Origin: Bradyrhizobium diazoefficiens
Lineage (GTDB): Bacteria; Pseudomonadota; Alphaproteobacteria; Rhizobiales; Xanthobacteraceae
Assembly (NCBI RefSeq): GCF_018131185.1
Contig: NZ_JAFCJE010000003.1
Span: 62,001-126,000 of the forward strand
Length of the DNA: 64,000 bases
Direction: 5' to 3'
The translations under genes and the position numbers were made by a program. Numbering within the stretch: position 1 is the first letter of the stretch; each line of letters opens with the position of its first letter. The notes beneath the pieces were generated by a model. It saw nothing but the letters and a program-made list of their open reading frames with translations, searched no databases and was not told where the DNA came from. This document shows positions 41,919-51,614 of the stretch, in pieces.

Positions 41919-42890
41919 TTGGGCACCGTTACCTACCTTGACCGCTATGCCTTGATCCGGACGCGCGACAGCGATTTCGCGCGCGACCGCCTGTTTGCGG
42001 TCTATGGCGCGGATCGGTTCGACAAGCATGACGATGAGTTCGGCATAGGAGCCAATCTTGCTCGCTTGAATTCCATCGGCCTCGCCTTCTGTGCCTATGA
42101 TGGCGCGGCATCGCTCTCCTTTCCTGAATCCGACATTCTCCGCCAGCTCTTTTCCATCCAGGGGTCTGCGGGTTTCCGTACGAAGTGGGATAGCCAGCCG
42201 ATCGAGGCATGGAGCCCGATGATCTCCGGCGACACCAGGCTGGATCTCGACTTTGCGCCAGGCTATCGCCAGCTGGTGCTGAGGATAGATGCCGCCGCGC
42301 TGGAGCGCTTGCTGAAGAGCATTCTCGGCGACGACAGCGACATGAAGCTGCATTTCGGCGCGGGCGCAGCCAATCCCGCGGTCATGACGCATCTGCGCCG
42401 GGAAGTCTTCAGGCTCGCCGAAGAGCTGGATCGATTTGGGCAGGATTACTCATCCATCGCCATTGCCGAGCTTGAGCGTGCGGTGATGGTCCGGATTCTG
42501 CTGGCGCATCGGCACAATTTCTCCGACCGCCTTTTGATTTCCGCTCCGAGCGCCAACCGGACCGTGATCGACACGGTTGAGTCCTACATCGAGGCGCATT
42601 GGGACGAACCGCTCGACCTGGAAAGGATTGCGGAGGTCGCCAATGTGAGCGTGCGGACGATTTTCCGGGAGTTCTCCGATGCCGGACGGGGCTCGCCCGG
42701 CCAGTTCGCGCGCCGCGTCCGGCTTCAGCGGGCGGCGGAGCTTCTGCGACGGGCGGACGAGCAGACCAGCGTTCTCGCCATTGCCTTCAAATGCGGGTTC
42801 AACAATCTAGGTCGGTTCGCATCCGAATACCGTCAGGCCATCGGTGAGCTGCCGTCCGAGACTTTGAAGAATGCGAGACGAAGGCAATGA
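41919..42890 (+). CDS. AraC family transcriptional regulator
   Basis: The 323-residue regulator has an N-terminal AraC-binding-like domain and a C-terminal double helix-turn-helix (ESYIEAHWDEPLDLERIAEVANVSVRTIFREFSD and SVLAIAFKCGFNNLGRFASEYRQAIGELPSE). The start is taken as TTG at 41919 with GGGGGG a few bases upstream, so it is uncertain. The regulated genes may include the divergent chemoreceptor. Confidence 0.88.
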   Translation: MGTVTYLDRYALIRTRDSDFARDRLFAVYGADRFDKHDDEFGIGANLARLNSIGLAFCAYDGAASLSFPESDILRQLFSIQGSAGFRTKWDSQPIEAWSPMISGDTRLDLDFAPGYRQLVLRIDAAALERLLKSILGDDSDMKLHFGAGAANPAVMTHLRREVFRLAEELDRFGQDYSSIAIAELERAVMVRILLAHRHNFSDRLLISAPSANRTVIDTVESYIEAHWDEPLDLERIAEVANVSVRTIFREFSDAGRGSPGQFARRVRLQRAAELLRRADEQTSVLAIAFKCGFNNLGRFASEYRQAIGELPSETLKNARRRQ

Positions 42891-42953
42891 GAGTGCCATC
42901 GACGTCCCGCAACATGGCGCAAGCGTAGCAGCGCAGCCGGGGCTGGCGTCCCC

Positions 42954-43835
42954 TCAGCCCTTCCCCATCGCCGCAATCGCATCCGCAATCTCGATCGTGC
43001 GGCGGGCCATGTCGGCGTGCAGGCGCTCCACCATGGCGCCGTCGAGCCGGATCGCACCGCGCGAGACGTTCTCCGGCAGCTCGAACGCGGCGATGATCTT
43101 TCGTGCGCGCGCGACTTCCTCCTCGGGCGGGGTGAAGATCGCGTTGCAGGCGTCGATCTGCGAGGGGTGGATCAGCGTCTTGCCGTCGAAGCCGAGATCG
43201 CGTCCTTGCGCGCATTCGGTGGCAAAGCCGTCGGAATTGGCGATGTCGCTGTAGGGACCATCGAGAATTTCGAGGCCATGAGCGCGCGCCGCCAGGATGC
43301 AATGCGTGATCATCGGGATCATCGCGGCGCGGCCGGGCAGCATCTTGATGCGGGTCTCTCGCGAAATGTCGTTGGGTCCGAACACGAAGCCGGAAAGACG
43401 CCGTGATGGATCGCGCCCGGCCTCGGCCAGCTCCTCCGCATGCAGCACGGCGCGCGCAGTCTCGATCATGGCCCAGACCTTCACCGTCGGCGCCGCGCCG
43501 AGCTCGGTGAGACGGAAACCGATCGTATCGAGATCTTCGATGCTTGAAACTTTTGGAACCAGGATGCCGTCGGGCGACGCCTTGGCGGCCATCGCGACGT
43601 CATCGGCCCACCACGGCGTGTCGAGGCCGTTGGTGCGGATCAAAATCTCGCGCCTGCCAAAACCCTTGGCCGCAATCGCGGCGGCGATGCCGTCGCGTGC
43701 CGCCGCCTTGGCGTCGGGTGCGACGGAATCCTCGAGATCGAGGATCAGGCCATCGGCGGCAAGATTGCGGGCCTTTTCCAGCGCGCGGGGATTTGAGCCG
43801 GGCATGAACAGATGGCTGCGGCGCGGGCGGGTCAT
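42954..43835 (-). CDS. CoA ester lyase (HpcH/HpaI aldolase family, CitE-like)
   Basis: The 293-residue protein has the start RRSHLFMPGSNPRALEKARNLAADGLILDLEDSVAP and later VWAMIETARAVLHAEE and FGPNDIS, the CitE/malyl-CoA lyase pattern. GKTLIHPSQIDACNAIF near the C-terminus is also typical. Members cleave or make malyl-, citramalyl- or citryl-CoA; the exact reaction is not determined. The ATG at 43835 follows AAGGAACG. It is divergent from carbonic anhydrase. Confidence 0.88.
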   Translation of the reverse strand: MTRPRRSHLFMPGSNPRALEKARNLAADGLILDLEDSVAPDAKAAARDGIAAAIAAKGFGRREILIRTNGLDTPWWADDVAMAAKASPDGILVPKVSSIEDLDTIGFRLTELGAAPTVKVWAMIETARAVLHAEELAEAGRDPSRRLSGFVFGPNDISRETRIKMLPGRAAMIPMITHCILAARAHGLEILDGPYSDIANSDGFATECAQGRDLGFDGKTLIHPSQIDACNAIFTPPEEEVARARKIIAAFELPENVSRGAIRLDGAMVERLHADMARRTIEIADAIAAMGKG

Positions 43836-43937
43836 GCTGCGTTCCTTCCTCGTCAATATTCCGAGCCCAGCCGATAGCATCCGGCCTGCCCATTCGAAAG
43901 GCTTGTTCGCCCAAGCGGTCTATGATTAGGCATAGGT

Positions 43938-44579
43938 ATGATGACATTCCCGAAGCATTTGCTGGAAGGCTACAAGGCCTTCGCCACCCAGCGGCTGCCG
44001 ACCGAGCAGACCCGCTTTCGCGAGCTGTCGGTGAAGGGGCAGTCGCCGGAAGTGATGGTGATCGGCTGCTGCGACAGCCGCGTCTCGCCCGAGGTGATCT
44101 TCGACGTCGGCCCGGGCGAATTGTTCGTGGTCCGCAACATCGCCAACCTCGTGCCGGTGTATCAGCCCGACGGCACCGCCCATGGTGTCTCGGCGGCGCT
44201 GGAATATGCCGTGACGGTGCTGAAAGTGAAGCACATCGTGGTGCTTGGCCACGCGCAATGCGGCGGCATCCGCGCCTTCGTCGACAAGATCGAGCCGCTC
44301 ACGCCCGGCGACTTCATCGGCAAATGGATGCAGATGTTCATCAAGCCGGGCGAGGTGGTGGAGCAGCGCGACCACGAAACGATGGCGCAGTTCGTCGAGC
44401 GCATCGAGAAGGCCGCGGTGTTCCGCAGCCTCGAGAACCTGATGACCTTCCCGTTCGTGCGCAAGGCCGTGGAGAGCGGCCAGATGCAGACCCACGGCGC
44501 CTATTTCGGCGTCGCGGAGGGATCGCTGTTCGTGCTGGACAAGGTCGCGAAGGAATTCAGGAGCGTGCGCGAGGGGTAA
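43938..44579 (+). CDS. Beta-class carbonic anhydrase
   Basis: The 213-residue zinc enzyme interconverts CO2 and bicarbonate. The motif GCCDSRVSPEVIFDVGPGELFVVRNIAN carries the first Cys and the Asp/Arg dyad, and HIVVLGHAQCGGIRAF gives the His and second Cys. It starts MMTFPKHLLEGYKAF. The neighbour on the other strand is the CoA ester lyase. Confidence 0.94.
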   Translation: MMTFPKHLLEGYKAFATQRLPTEQTRFRELSVKGQSPEVMVIGCCDSRVSPEVIFDVGPGELFVVRNIANLVPVYQPDGTAHGVSAALEYAVTVLKVKHIVVLGHAQCGGIRAFVDKIEPLTPGDFIGKWMQMFIKPGEVVEQRDHETMAQFVERIEKAAVFRSLENLMTFPFVRKAVESGQMQTHGAYFGVAEGSLFVLDKVAKEFRSVREG

Positions 44580-44610
44580 GCGATTTCGCAAACGCTCTCG
44601 TCAAACGAGA

Positions 44611-44768
44611 TCGTCGTCCCGGACAAGCGCAAGCGCAGATCCGGGACCCATACGCCGCAGCAGTCGTTTTACGAAGACTCGGAGTTACCAGCTTGGCGCC
44701 AAACCACATTCTGTGGTTATGGGTCCCGGATCGGCGCGCGCTTTTTGCGCGCTTGTCCGGGACGACGA
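44611..44768. repeat. Palindromic intergenic repeat, family B (copy 3)
   Basis: Ends are TCGTCGTCCCGGACAAGC / GCTTGTCCGGGACGACGA. The core contains TTTTACGAAGACTCGGAGTTA and CTGTGGTTATGGGTCCC. It separates convergent genes for carbonic anhydrase and asd. Confidence 0.9.
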
Positions 44769-44783
44769 GAGGAGTGGACGAAG

Positions 44784-45818
44784 TTACGCCGCCTGCTTCT
44801 TCGCGCTGATCAGCTTGCGGTTGATCAAGACTTCCGCGATCTGGATCGCGTTGAGCGCGGCGCCCTTGCGCAGATTGTCGGACACGCACCACAGCACGAG
44901 GCCATTCTCCACCGTCGCATCCTCGCGGATGCGGCTGATATAGGTGGCGTCCTCGCCGGCCGCCTCGTACGGCGTGGCGTAACCGCCGGGCTCCTGCTTG
45001 TCGATGACGAGGCAGCCGGGCGCCTTGCGCAGGATGTCGCGGGCTTCGTCCGCGCTGATCGGATTCTCGAACTCGATGTTGACGGCCTCGGAGTGGCCGA
45101 CGAACACGGGCACGCGCACGCAGGTGGCGGAGAGCTTGATCCTGGGATCAAGGATCTTCTTGGTCTCCGCCATCATCTTCCACTCTTCCTTGGTGTAGCC
45201 GTCCTCCATGAAGACGTCGATGTGGGGGATGACGTTGAAGGCGATGCGCTTCGGGAACTTCTTGTTGACCAGCTCCTGGTTGGTGTAGACGGCCTTGGTC
45301 TGCGAGAACAACTCGTCCATGCCGTCCTTGCCGGCGCCGGACACCGATTGATAGGTCGAGACCACAACGCGCTTGATGGTCGCCTTGTCGTGCAGCGGCT
45401 TTAGCGCGACCACGAGCTGCGCGGTCGAGCAGTTCGGGTTGGCGATGATGTTCTTCTTCTTGAAGCCTTCGGTCGCGCCCGCATTCACTTCCGGCACGAT
45501 CAGCGGCACGTCCGGGTCCATGCGCCAGGCGGAGGAGTTGTCGATGACGACGGCGCCGGCGGCGCCGATCTTGGGCGACCATTCTTTCGACACCTCGCCG
45601 CCCGCCGACATCAGGCAGATGTCGACGTCGGAGAAGTCATAGTGCTCGAGGGCCTTGCACTTCAGGGTGCGGTCGCCATAGGAGACCTCGACGCCGATGC
45701 TGCGGCGTGATGCCAGGGCCACGACCTCGTCCGCGGGAAATTTGCGCTCATCCAGGATGTTGAGCATTTCCCGTCCGACATTGCCGGTCGCGCCGACGAC
45801 TGCGACTTTGTAACCCAT
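44784..45818 (-). CDS. asd: Aspartate-semialdehyde dehydrogenase
   Basis: The 344-residue enzyme reduces aspartyl phosphate to the semialdehyde for lysine, threonine, methionine and diaminopimelate. It has the NADP motif VGATGNVGREM and the catalytic cysteine in NPNCSTAQLVV, plus VVVSTYQSVSGAGKDGMDEL. The ATG at 45818 follows GGAGAG. It is a single gene. Confidence 0.96.
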   Translation of the reverse strand: MGYKVAVVGATGNVGREMLNILDERKFPADEVVALASRRSIGVEVSYGDRTLKCKALEHYDFSDVDICLMSAGGEVSKEWSPKIGAAGAVVIDNSSAWRMDPDVPLIVPEVNAGATEGFKKKNIIANPNCSTAQLVVALKPLHDKATIKRVVVSTYQSVSGAGKDGMDELFSQTKAVYTNQELVNKKFPKRIAFNVIPHIDVFMEDGYTKEEWKMMAETKKILDPRIKLSATCVRVPVFVGHSEAVNIEFENPISADEARDILRKAPGCLVIDKQEPGGYATPYEAAGEDATYISRIREDATVENGLVLWCVSDNLRKGAALNAIQIAEVLINRKLISAKKQAA

Positions 45819-45934
45819 CGTTCACTCTCCGACGAAAAAGCCCGTTCCTGAAGCTGACGCTTAAACAGGAAGAGCAGCGCTTCTATGCGAGAACCGGCCT
45901 CAAGACAACGTTGGACCATTCCTTAGGGACGTGG

Positions 45935-46723
45935 ATGCAGTCGCCTGAGGCCAGCACGGCCGTTAGCCCCACCCAGATCCATCTGGCGCTTGCAGCCTTC
46001 GCCGACGAGGTCGTCGGCACGCTGGCGCGCCTGTTCGCTTATGTGGGGGCGCTCGCCCTGCTTTCCATCCTCGGCCTTGCGGCGCTCGGCCAACTGCCTG
46101 AGTGGCGCGGCGATGAGCCGGCGCCGAGACCGGGCTGGAGCGCAGCCGACCGCTCTCATCCGGCTTTCGCCCTCAGCAAGCTCGATTCGTTAGAAAAAAC
46201 AGTATCTTACACTATTCTCAGGCACCCCGAGGGCGGCCGCAGGGACATCATGCGCTGGACGGGCGCGGCGGAGCTGGTGCTGGCCGAGCTCGAGATTTAC
46301 CGGGAAGGCATCGAATTCGACGTCACACGTCCGGCAACCGCGGACCTCGCCGTGCAGATGGGCCTCAGCGCGGCCACCCCGCTCGAGCAAGCCGGCCTGA
46401 TCGAGACAAAATTCGGCCCCGTCGCCCTGTTCCGGCCGGTCGCCGCAACGGAGGGAGCGCGGGCGTGCCTCGGCTACCTCAAGCGCAGCGAGGAGCCCGC
46501 ATTGCAGATCTCCGGATTCTCCTGCCAGGGCGACACCTTGCCCGCCCGGCGCGCGGCGATTGCCTGCACGCTGAACCGGCTGACGCTGCTGGTCTCGGGC
46601 AACGAGCCGAAGCTGGCGGACCTGTTCGCCCGTGCCGAGCTGAAGCGCCGTGCTTGCGACCTCGCGGGGTCGCCGGACTGGCTGCTGGGCGCGGCGAACG
46701 CGCAATTGCGCGGGGCGCTTTGA
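45935..46723 (+). CDS. Hypothetical membrane-anchored protein
   Basis: The 262-residue protein has one predicted transmembrane helix (about residues 33-53, LFAYVGALALLSILGLAALG) after a short cytoplasmic start, then a soluble periplasmic domain with several cysteines (ARACLGYLKRSE, FSCQGDTLP, IACTLN, RACDLAGS). The cysteine spacing suggests disulfides. I do not recognise a family. The ATG at 45935 follows GGGACG; an in-frame TTG at 45911 is possible. It is divergent from asd. Confidence 0.7.
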   Translation: MQSPEASTAVSPTQIHLALAAFADEVVGTLARLFAYVGALALLSILGLAALGQLPEWRGDEPAPRPGWSAADRSHPAFALSKLDSLEKTVSYTILRHPEGGRRDIMRWTGAAELVLAELEIYREGIEFDVTRPATADLAVQMGLSAATPLEQAGLIETKFGPVALFRPVAATEGARACLGYLKRSEEPALQISGFSCQGDTLPARRAAIACTLNRLTLLVSGNEPKLADLFARAELKRRACDLAGSPDWLLGAANAQLRGAL

Positions 46724-46879
46724 GCCGCATCAAGCCCAAGTGGCTGGTATTGATGCAACTTTTGCCCGCACGCTCGATTATTCCGAGCTGGTGTGACCCA
46801 ATAGACCTAGTTGCGCTCACCCCGGCCGGGCTAGTATGGGGTGAAATCGACTGGCGGTGCGCCGCTTGAAGGGGACGTG

Positions 46880-47269
46880 ATGAGCTCGAAATTCTCTGCC
46901 AAATTGGCGACCTTGTTTGCAGCAGGCGCTGTGATTGCCATGTCCTCTGCCATTGGTTTGGCGACGCCGGCCTCCGCCGATACCAAGACCAAGCGCTTTG
47001 ACGAGCGCGGCCGGCACTATTACGGCCCGAGCGGACCCAACGCGGTGTACCAGCAGGGCCGCACCCGCATCTATGTCAGCAAGCGCTCCTGGCTCGACGG
47101 CGGCACCGAGGTCAATCCGGGCGACCGCAAGTTCACCGACTATGCCTTCCCGCCGGCCGTGGGCTACCCGTCCTTCGCCCGCGAGAATCTCAACCGCCCG
47201 ATCGACCGCCAGCCGCTCTCGCCGCCGCAGGATGTCGGGGGCTATCCGCAGAATTTCCCGCTGTACTGA
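46880..47269 (+). CDS. Small secreted protein (hypothetical)
   Basis: The 129-residue protein has a signal peptide ending TPASA and a mature part with RGRHYYGPSGPNAVYQQGRTRIYV and a Pro-rich tail. The ATG at 46880 follows AAGGGGA. A strong terminator follows at 47292. I do not recognise a family. Confidence 0.75.
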   Translation: MSSKFSAKLATLFAAGAVIAMSSAIGLATPASADTKTKRFDERGRHYYGPSGPNAVYQQGRTRIYVSKRSWLDGGTEVNPGDRKFTDYAFPPAVGYPSFARENLNRPIDRQPLSPPQDVGGYPQNFPLY

Positions 47270-47291
47270 GGCGGACATATCTTCGAATCAA

Positions 47292-47320
47292 AAGGCCGGG
47301 CTCTCGCCCGGCCTTTTTGT
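47292..47320 (+). terminator. Rho-independent terminator
   Basis: AAAGGCCGGG / CCCGGCCTTT with a CTCTCG loop, followed by TTGTTTCG. It begins 23 bases after the small secreted gene. Confidence 0.9.
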
Positions 47321-47340
47321 TTCGCGTGGGTGCGCCTGCC

Positions 47341-47976
47341 TTACGCATTCGCCGCAGGATCGTAGCGCCGGCAAAAATCGTCGATCGCCTCGGAGCGAAA
47401 ATCGGCGAGGCGTTCGAAGATCAACTCGTCCGGCCAATCCCACCAGGCAATACGGCGCAGGCTTTCGGCGACGGCATCGTCAAAGCGCTTGCGAATCGGA
47501 CGCGCCGGAACGCCGCCGACGATGGTGTAGGGCGCGACATCGCGGCTGACGACTGCGCCTGCGGCGATCACCGCGCCGTCGCCGACGTTCACGCCCGGCA
47601 ACAGGATGGCGGCGTGACCGATCCAAACGTCGTTGCCGACGATCACGCGGTCGCCGCGGCGGTCCGCGAAGAAGTCGCGGTCGCGCGTCACGCCCGTCTC
47701 GTAATATTCCGGGACATAGGTGAAGCGGTGCTGGGACGGACGGCCCATCGGATGATTCGGCGCGCCGATGCGCACCGCATTGGCGATCGCCGTAAACTTG
47801 CCGATCACGGCGTCGGCGACGTCGCAATTTTCGCCGAGATAGGAATAGTCGCCGAGCGAGGCATATTCGACGCGGGTGTTGGCGAGCACCTCGCAGCGGC
47901 GGCCGATCTGCGCCTCGCGCAGCCGCACCGTTTCATGGACGATGGTTTCCGCGATCTTGGGGCGGGGCGTGTCCAT
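47341..47976 (-). CDS. Hexapeptide-repeat acetyltransferase (phosphonate-associated type)
   Basis: The 211-residue left-handed beta-helix acyltransferase has hexapeptide repeats and the motifs [49 protein letters not shown] and AWWDWPDE. The stretch [21 protein letters not shown] resembles the DapH/LacA-like family often found in phosphonate (phn) clusters, but no phn genes are near. The substrate is unknown. The ATG at 47976 follows GGAG. Confidence 0.83.
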   Translation of the reverse strand: MDTPRPKIAETIVHETVRLREAQIGRRCEVLANTRVEYASLGDYSYLGENCDVADAVIGKFTAIANAVRIGAPNHPMGRPSQHRFTYVPEYYETGVTRDRDFFADRRGDRVIVGNDVWIGHAAILLPGVNVGDGAVIAAGAVVSRDVAPYTIVGGVPARPIRKRFDDAVAESLRRIAWWDWPDELIFERLADFRSEAIDDFCRRYDPAANA

Positions 47977-48001
47977 GAGGCGAGACTCCAAGAGCGGATG
48001 C

Positions 48002-48124
48002 CGTAAGGTGGGCCAAGGCGCTTGCGCCGCGCCCACCATCTCTCTCGATCGCTACAAAGCGTGGGCACGCTTCCGTCTTCGCTCTTCGAGCTACGCCGGA
48101 CAAGTCGCTTTGCCCACCCTGCGA
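48002..48124. repeat. Palindromic intergenic repeat, family F (copy 2)
   Basis: It begins CGTAAGGTGGGCC and ends TTTGCCCACCCTGCG, with CGCGCCCACCATC and GTGGGCACGC inside, as in the copy at 9537-9615. It separates leuB from the acetyltransferase gene. Confidence 0.8.
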
Positions 48125-48139
48125 TGGCGGTGCTTGTGG

Positions 48140-49252
48140 CTACGCGTGCAGCTTCTGCAATTCCTTCAGGATCGCCTCGCCCATCTGCGTGGTCGAGACG
48201 GAAGTGGTGCCTTCCGACTTGATGTCGGCGGTGCGCAGGCCGCTGGCGAGCACGGCGGCGATCGCGGCATCGACCTTGTCGGCGAGATCGCCCATGTCGA
48301 AGGAATAGCGCAGCGCCATGCCGAAGGACGAAATCATCGCGATCGGATTGGCGAGGCCCTGGCCGGCGATATCGGGCGCCGAGCCGTGCACGGGCTCGTA
48401 CAGCGCCTTGCGCTTCTTGCTCTTGACGTCGACCTCGCCCAGCGAAGCCGAGGGCAGCATGCCGAGCGATCCGGTCAGCATCGCCGCGATATCGGACAGC
48501 ATGTCGCCGAACAGATTGTCGGTGACAATGACGTCGAACTGCTTCGGCCATTTCACCAGCATCATGCCGCCGGAATCGGCGAGCTGATGCTCGAGCGTGA
48601 CATCGGGATATTCGCGCTTGTGGACCTGGGTCATGACCTCGTTCCAGAGCACGCCCGACTTCATGACGTTGCGCTTCTCCATCGACGTCACCTTGTTCTT
48701 GCGCTTCCTGGCAAGCTCGAAGGCGACGCGGCCGATGCGCTCGATCTCATAGGTGTCGTAGACCTGGGTATCGACGGCGCGCTTCTGGCCGTTGCCGAGA
48801 TCGGTGATGGTCTTGGGCTCGCCGAAATAGACGCCGCCGGTGAGCTCGCGCACGATCATGATGTCGAGGCCTTCGACCGCCTCGCGCTTCAGGCTCGAAG
48901 CCTCGGCCAGCGCCGGGTAGCACACGGCGGGGCGCAGGTTCGCGAACAGAGCGAGATCCTTGCGCAGGCGCAGCAGGCCGGCTTCGGGACGCACTTCGTA
49001 AGGCACCGCATCCCACTTCGGGCCGCCGACCGCGCCGAAGATCACGGCGTCGGCGTCCCTGGCCTTGGCCATGTCGCCCTCGGAGATCGACACTTTGTGC
49101 GCGTCATAGGCGGAGCCGCCGACGAGGCCACTATCCGTCTCGAACCTGGCGATCCCGGCCGAATTGAGCCAGTCGATCAGCCGCTTCACCTCGCCCATCA
49201 CCTCGGGGCCGATACCGTCGCCGGGAAGCAGCAGCAGTTTGTGCGTCGCCAT
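48140..49252 (-). CDS. leuB: 3-isopropylmalate dehydrogenase
   Basis: The 370-residue enzyme performs the oxidative decarboxylation step of leucine synthesis. It starts [22 protein letters not shown] and contains [25 protein letters not shown] and [31 protein letters not shown] precedes the ATG at 49252. leuC and leuD lie 10-15 kb away on the other strand. Confidence 0.97.
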   Translation of the reverse strand: MATHKLLLLPGDGIGPEVMGEVKRLIDWLNSAGIARFETDSGLVGGSAYDAHKVSISEGDMAKARDADAVIFGAVGGPKWDAVPYEVRPEAGLLRLRKDLALFANLRPAVCYPALAEASSLKREAVEGLDIMIVRELTGGVYFGEPKTITDLGNGQKRAVDTQVYDTYEIERIGRVAFELARKRKNKVTSMEKRNVMKSGVLWNEVMTQVHKREYPDVTLEHQLADSGGMMLVKWPKQFDVIVTDNLFGDMLSDIAAMLTGSLGMLPSASLGEVDVKSKKRKALYEPVHGSAPDIAGQGLANPIAMISSFGMALRYSFDMGDLADKVDAAIAAVLASGLRTADIKSEGTTSVSTTQMGEAILKELQKLHA

Positions 49253-49277
49253 GGTCGTTTCCTTTTCGATCCTCTCT

Positions 49278-49384
49278 CGTCATTCCGGGGCGCGAGCAAA
49301 GCGAGCGAGCCCGGAATCCATCAGGCCACAGCGCAAGCGGGGAAATGGATTCCGGGCTCGCGCTTCGCGCGCCCCGGAATGACG
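49278..49384. repeat. Palindromic intergenic repeat, family A (copy 2)
   Basis: CGTCATTCCGGGGCGCGAGC at the left and CGCCCCGGAATGACG at the right, with CCCGGAATCCAT and ATGGATTCCGGG inside. It lies just upstream of leuB. Confidence 0.9.
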
Positions 49385-49497
49385 GTTCGGCCGGAGTGCT
49401 AGAGCGGCGTTGCGCGCTTGGCAAGACACCATTGCCGCCGCGCGGCTGTGCAAGGCGGGCGGGGCCTGCCACACTGCGAGCCGCCGGAGTACCTCCC

Positions 49498-50685
49498 TTG
49501 CACGCCCCTGACCGCCCCCCGCTACAGGCGCATCCCGCGCGGCTGATCCTGACCCTGTCGCTGGCCGCCACCGTTGGGCTCGGTATCGGCCGTTTTGCCT
49601 ATGCCCTGGTGCTGCCGGACATGCGGGAGGACCTCGGCTGGTCCTACTCGGCGGCCGGATTCATGAATACCATCAATGCCGTCGGCTATCTCGTGGGCGC
49701 GCTCATCGCGTCCCGCCTGATCCAGCGCGTCGGCTGGGCGGCGGCCATCCGCTTGGGAACTGTGGCCTGCGTCGCCGCGCTCGCGACCTGCGCGCTGACC
49801 GGGAATTTCGTCGCGCTGAGCCTGGCGCGCCTGGTGCTGGGTCTCGGCGCCGCGGCCGGCTTCGTCGCCGGCGGCGCATTGGCCGCCACCATTGCGCAGT
49901 CGCAGCCCGCGCGGGCCAATTTCCTGCTGAGCCTGTTCTATGCCGGGCCGGGCGTCGGGATTCTGTCCTCCGGGCTGATCGCGCCGTTCACGCTGCAATA
50001 TTTCGGTCCGGGCTCGTGGTGGATCGTGTGGTGGGCGCTGACGCTGCTGTCTGTCGTAATGACGATCCCGCTGTTTCTGATCCGCATCGAGAGCAGCGTC
50101 CGCTTTTCCGAAGGCAGCAACGCCTCGTTCGCGATCCTGCCGGTGCTGATTTATCTGGCCGCCTACTTCCTGTTCGGCGCCGGCTACATTGCCTACATGA
50201 CTTTCATGATCGCCTATGTCCGCGACGGCGGCGGCGGCGCCGCGGCGCAGGCCGCGTTCTGGGGCCTGATCGGGCTCAGCGCTTTCGTCACGCCCTGGGC
50301 CTGGCGCGGCGTGCTGGCGCTCGATCGCGGCGGGCTTGCCACGGCCATTATTCTCGGCACCAACGCGCTGGGCGCGGCCCTGCCGATGTTAGGACATTCG
50401 CCGGCCTTGCTCGCGATCTCCGCGGTGGTGTTCGGCGTCGCCTTCTTCGCCGTGGTCGGCTCGACCACCGCCTTCGTCCGCTTCAACTACCCGCCGGAGG
50501 TGTGGCCGACCGCAATCGCGGCGATGACGATCTCGTTCGGCGTCGGCCAGACGCTCGGACCGATCGCGGTCGGCGCGATCACGGATGCACTGGGGAGCCT
50601 TAGCTACGCGCTGAATGTCTCGGCGGCACTGCTGGCGCTCGGCGCGGTGGCGGCGCTGTGCCAGCGGAAGGTGGGGCCGGGCTAG
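49498..50685 (+). CDS. MFS transporter, YbfB/YjiJ family
   Basis: The 395-residue membrane protein with about 12 helices has the family start GLGIGRFAYALVLPDMREDLGWSYSAAGFMNTINAVGYLVGAL. The substrate is unknown. The start is TTG at 49498, with GGAG about nine bases before; an upstream extension would run through the repeat and lacks transporter character. It stands alone between repeats. Confidence 0.85.
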   Translation: MHAPDRPPLQAHPARLILTLSLAATVGLGIGRFAYALVLPDMREDLGWSYSAAGFMNTINAVGYLVGALIASRLIQRVGWAAAIRLGTVACVAALATCALTGNFVALSLARLVLGLGAAAGFVAGGALAATIAQSQPARANFLLSLFYAGPGVGILSSGLIAPFTLQYFGPGSWWIVWWALTLLSVVMTIPLFLIRIESSVRFSEGSNASFAILPVLIYLAAYFLFGAGYIAYMTFMIAYVRDGGGGAAAQAAFWGLIGLSAFVTPWAWRGVLALDRGGLATAIILGTNALGAALPMLGHSPALLAISAVVFGVAFFAVVGSTTAFVRFNYPPEVWPTAIAAMTISFGVGQTLGPIAVGAITDALGSLSYALNVSAALLALGAVAALCQRKVGPG

Positions 50686-50688
50686 GTT

Positions 50689-50810
50689 GTCATTCCGGGG
50701 CGCGCGTAGCGCGAACTATGATGCGCAATTGCGCATCCGAGAATTCATTCATCCACCGGTACTGCGGCCCGATGGATTCCGGGCTCTCGCTTCGCGAGCC
50801 CCGGAATGAC
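50689..50810. repeat. Palindromic intergenic repeat, family A (copy 3) with an internal 16-bp palindrome
   Basis: The outer arms are GTCATTCCGGGGCGCG / CGAGCCCCGGAATGAC. The left inner arm is replaced by ATGCGCAATTGCGCAT (50721-50736), a perfect 16-bp palindrome. It separates convergent genes. Confidence 0.88.
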
Positions 50811-50818
50811 TGCCTCAA

Positions 50819-51601
50819 TCAGCTCCCGCTAAACGAATTATATCCCTGGTCTTCCCAATAGCCGCCTTTGTAGTCGTTGGTGACTTCCATCGAGACCACG
50901 TATTTCGGGTTCTTGAAGCCGAGTTTCGTGGGGACGCGGATCTTCATCGGGAAGCCGTAGGCGCGCGGCAAAATCTCGCCCGCATATTTGAACGTCATCT
51001 GGGTCTGCGGATGCAGCGCGCTGCGCATGTCGAGCGGCGAATTGTAGCCGTCCTTGTCGGCGCACTGGAACCAGACGTATTTGGCGCGCGTGTCGGCGCC
51101 GATCAGATTGAGGAAATCGCGCATGGGCGTGCCGGTCCAGCTGCCGATCGCGCTCCAGCCCTCGACGCAGATGTGACGCGTGATCTGCGTGACCTGCGGA
51201 AGCTTATGGAGCTCGTCCAGTGTCCATGACTTCTTGTTGTCGACGAGACCGCGCACCTCGAGCTTCCAGTCTTTGCCGTCGATGTCGGGCGCGTCGTCGA
51301 GATCGTAATAGGCGTTGAACGGGAACGGTTTCGTGATCGCGCTTTCGGGAAAGGTCGGCGCCAGCGCGTCGGGATTGAAGATGAAGGCCTGCACCGCGTC
51401 GTTGAACTTCGAGACCTTCGCCAGCATGGTTTCCGCCGAAGAGGAATCAATCACGTCGCAGCCGGTGAGCAGGGTCAGCGCCCCCAGACTGGCGCCGCCC
51501 GCGATGAAGCGGCGGCGGGTGACGTCGGGCATGGTCTTGATGGAATCCTTGATCAGGAGCCGCTTGTCGACGCCGGGGATCAGAAATGAACGCTTGGCCA
51601 T
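50819..51601 (-). CDS. Molybdopterin-dependent oxidoreductase (sulfite oxidase family)
   Basis: The 260-residue protein has a twin-arginine region (TRRRFIAGG at about residues 28-36) followed by a lipobox-like LTGC at 45-48. The catalytic molybdenum-ligand cysteine is Cys145 in RHICVEGWSAIGSWTG. The later segment RAYGFPMKIRVPTKLGFKNPKYV is typical of the family. It is followed at once by a cytochrome b gene in the order typical of MsrP/YedY-like pairs. The substrate is unknown. Confidence 0.87.
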   Translation of the reverse strand: MAKRSFLIPGVDKRLLIKDSIKTMPDVTRRRFIAGGASLGALTLLTGCDVIDSSSAETMLAKVSKFNDAVQAFIFNPDALAPTFPESAITKPFPFNAYYDLDDAPDIDGKDWKLEVRGLVDNKKSWTLDELHKLPQVTQITRHICVEGWSAIGSWTGTPMRDFLNLIGADTRAKYVWFQCADKDGYNSPLDMRSALHPQTQMTFKYAGEILPRAYGFPMKIRVPTKLGFKNPKYVVSMEVTNDYKGGYWEDQGYNSFSGS

Positions 51602-51614
51602 GGCTCTTCTCCGC

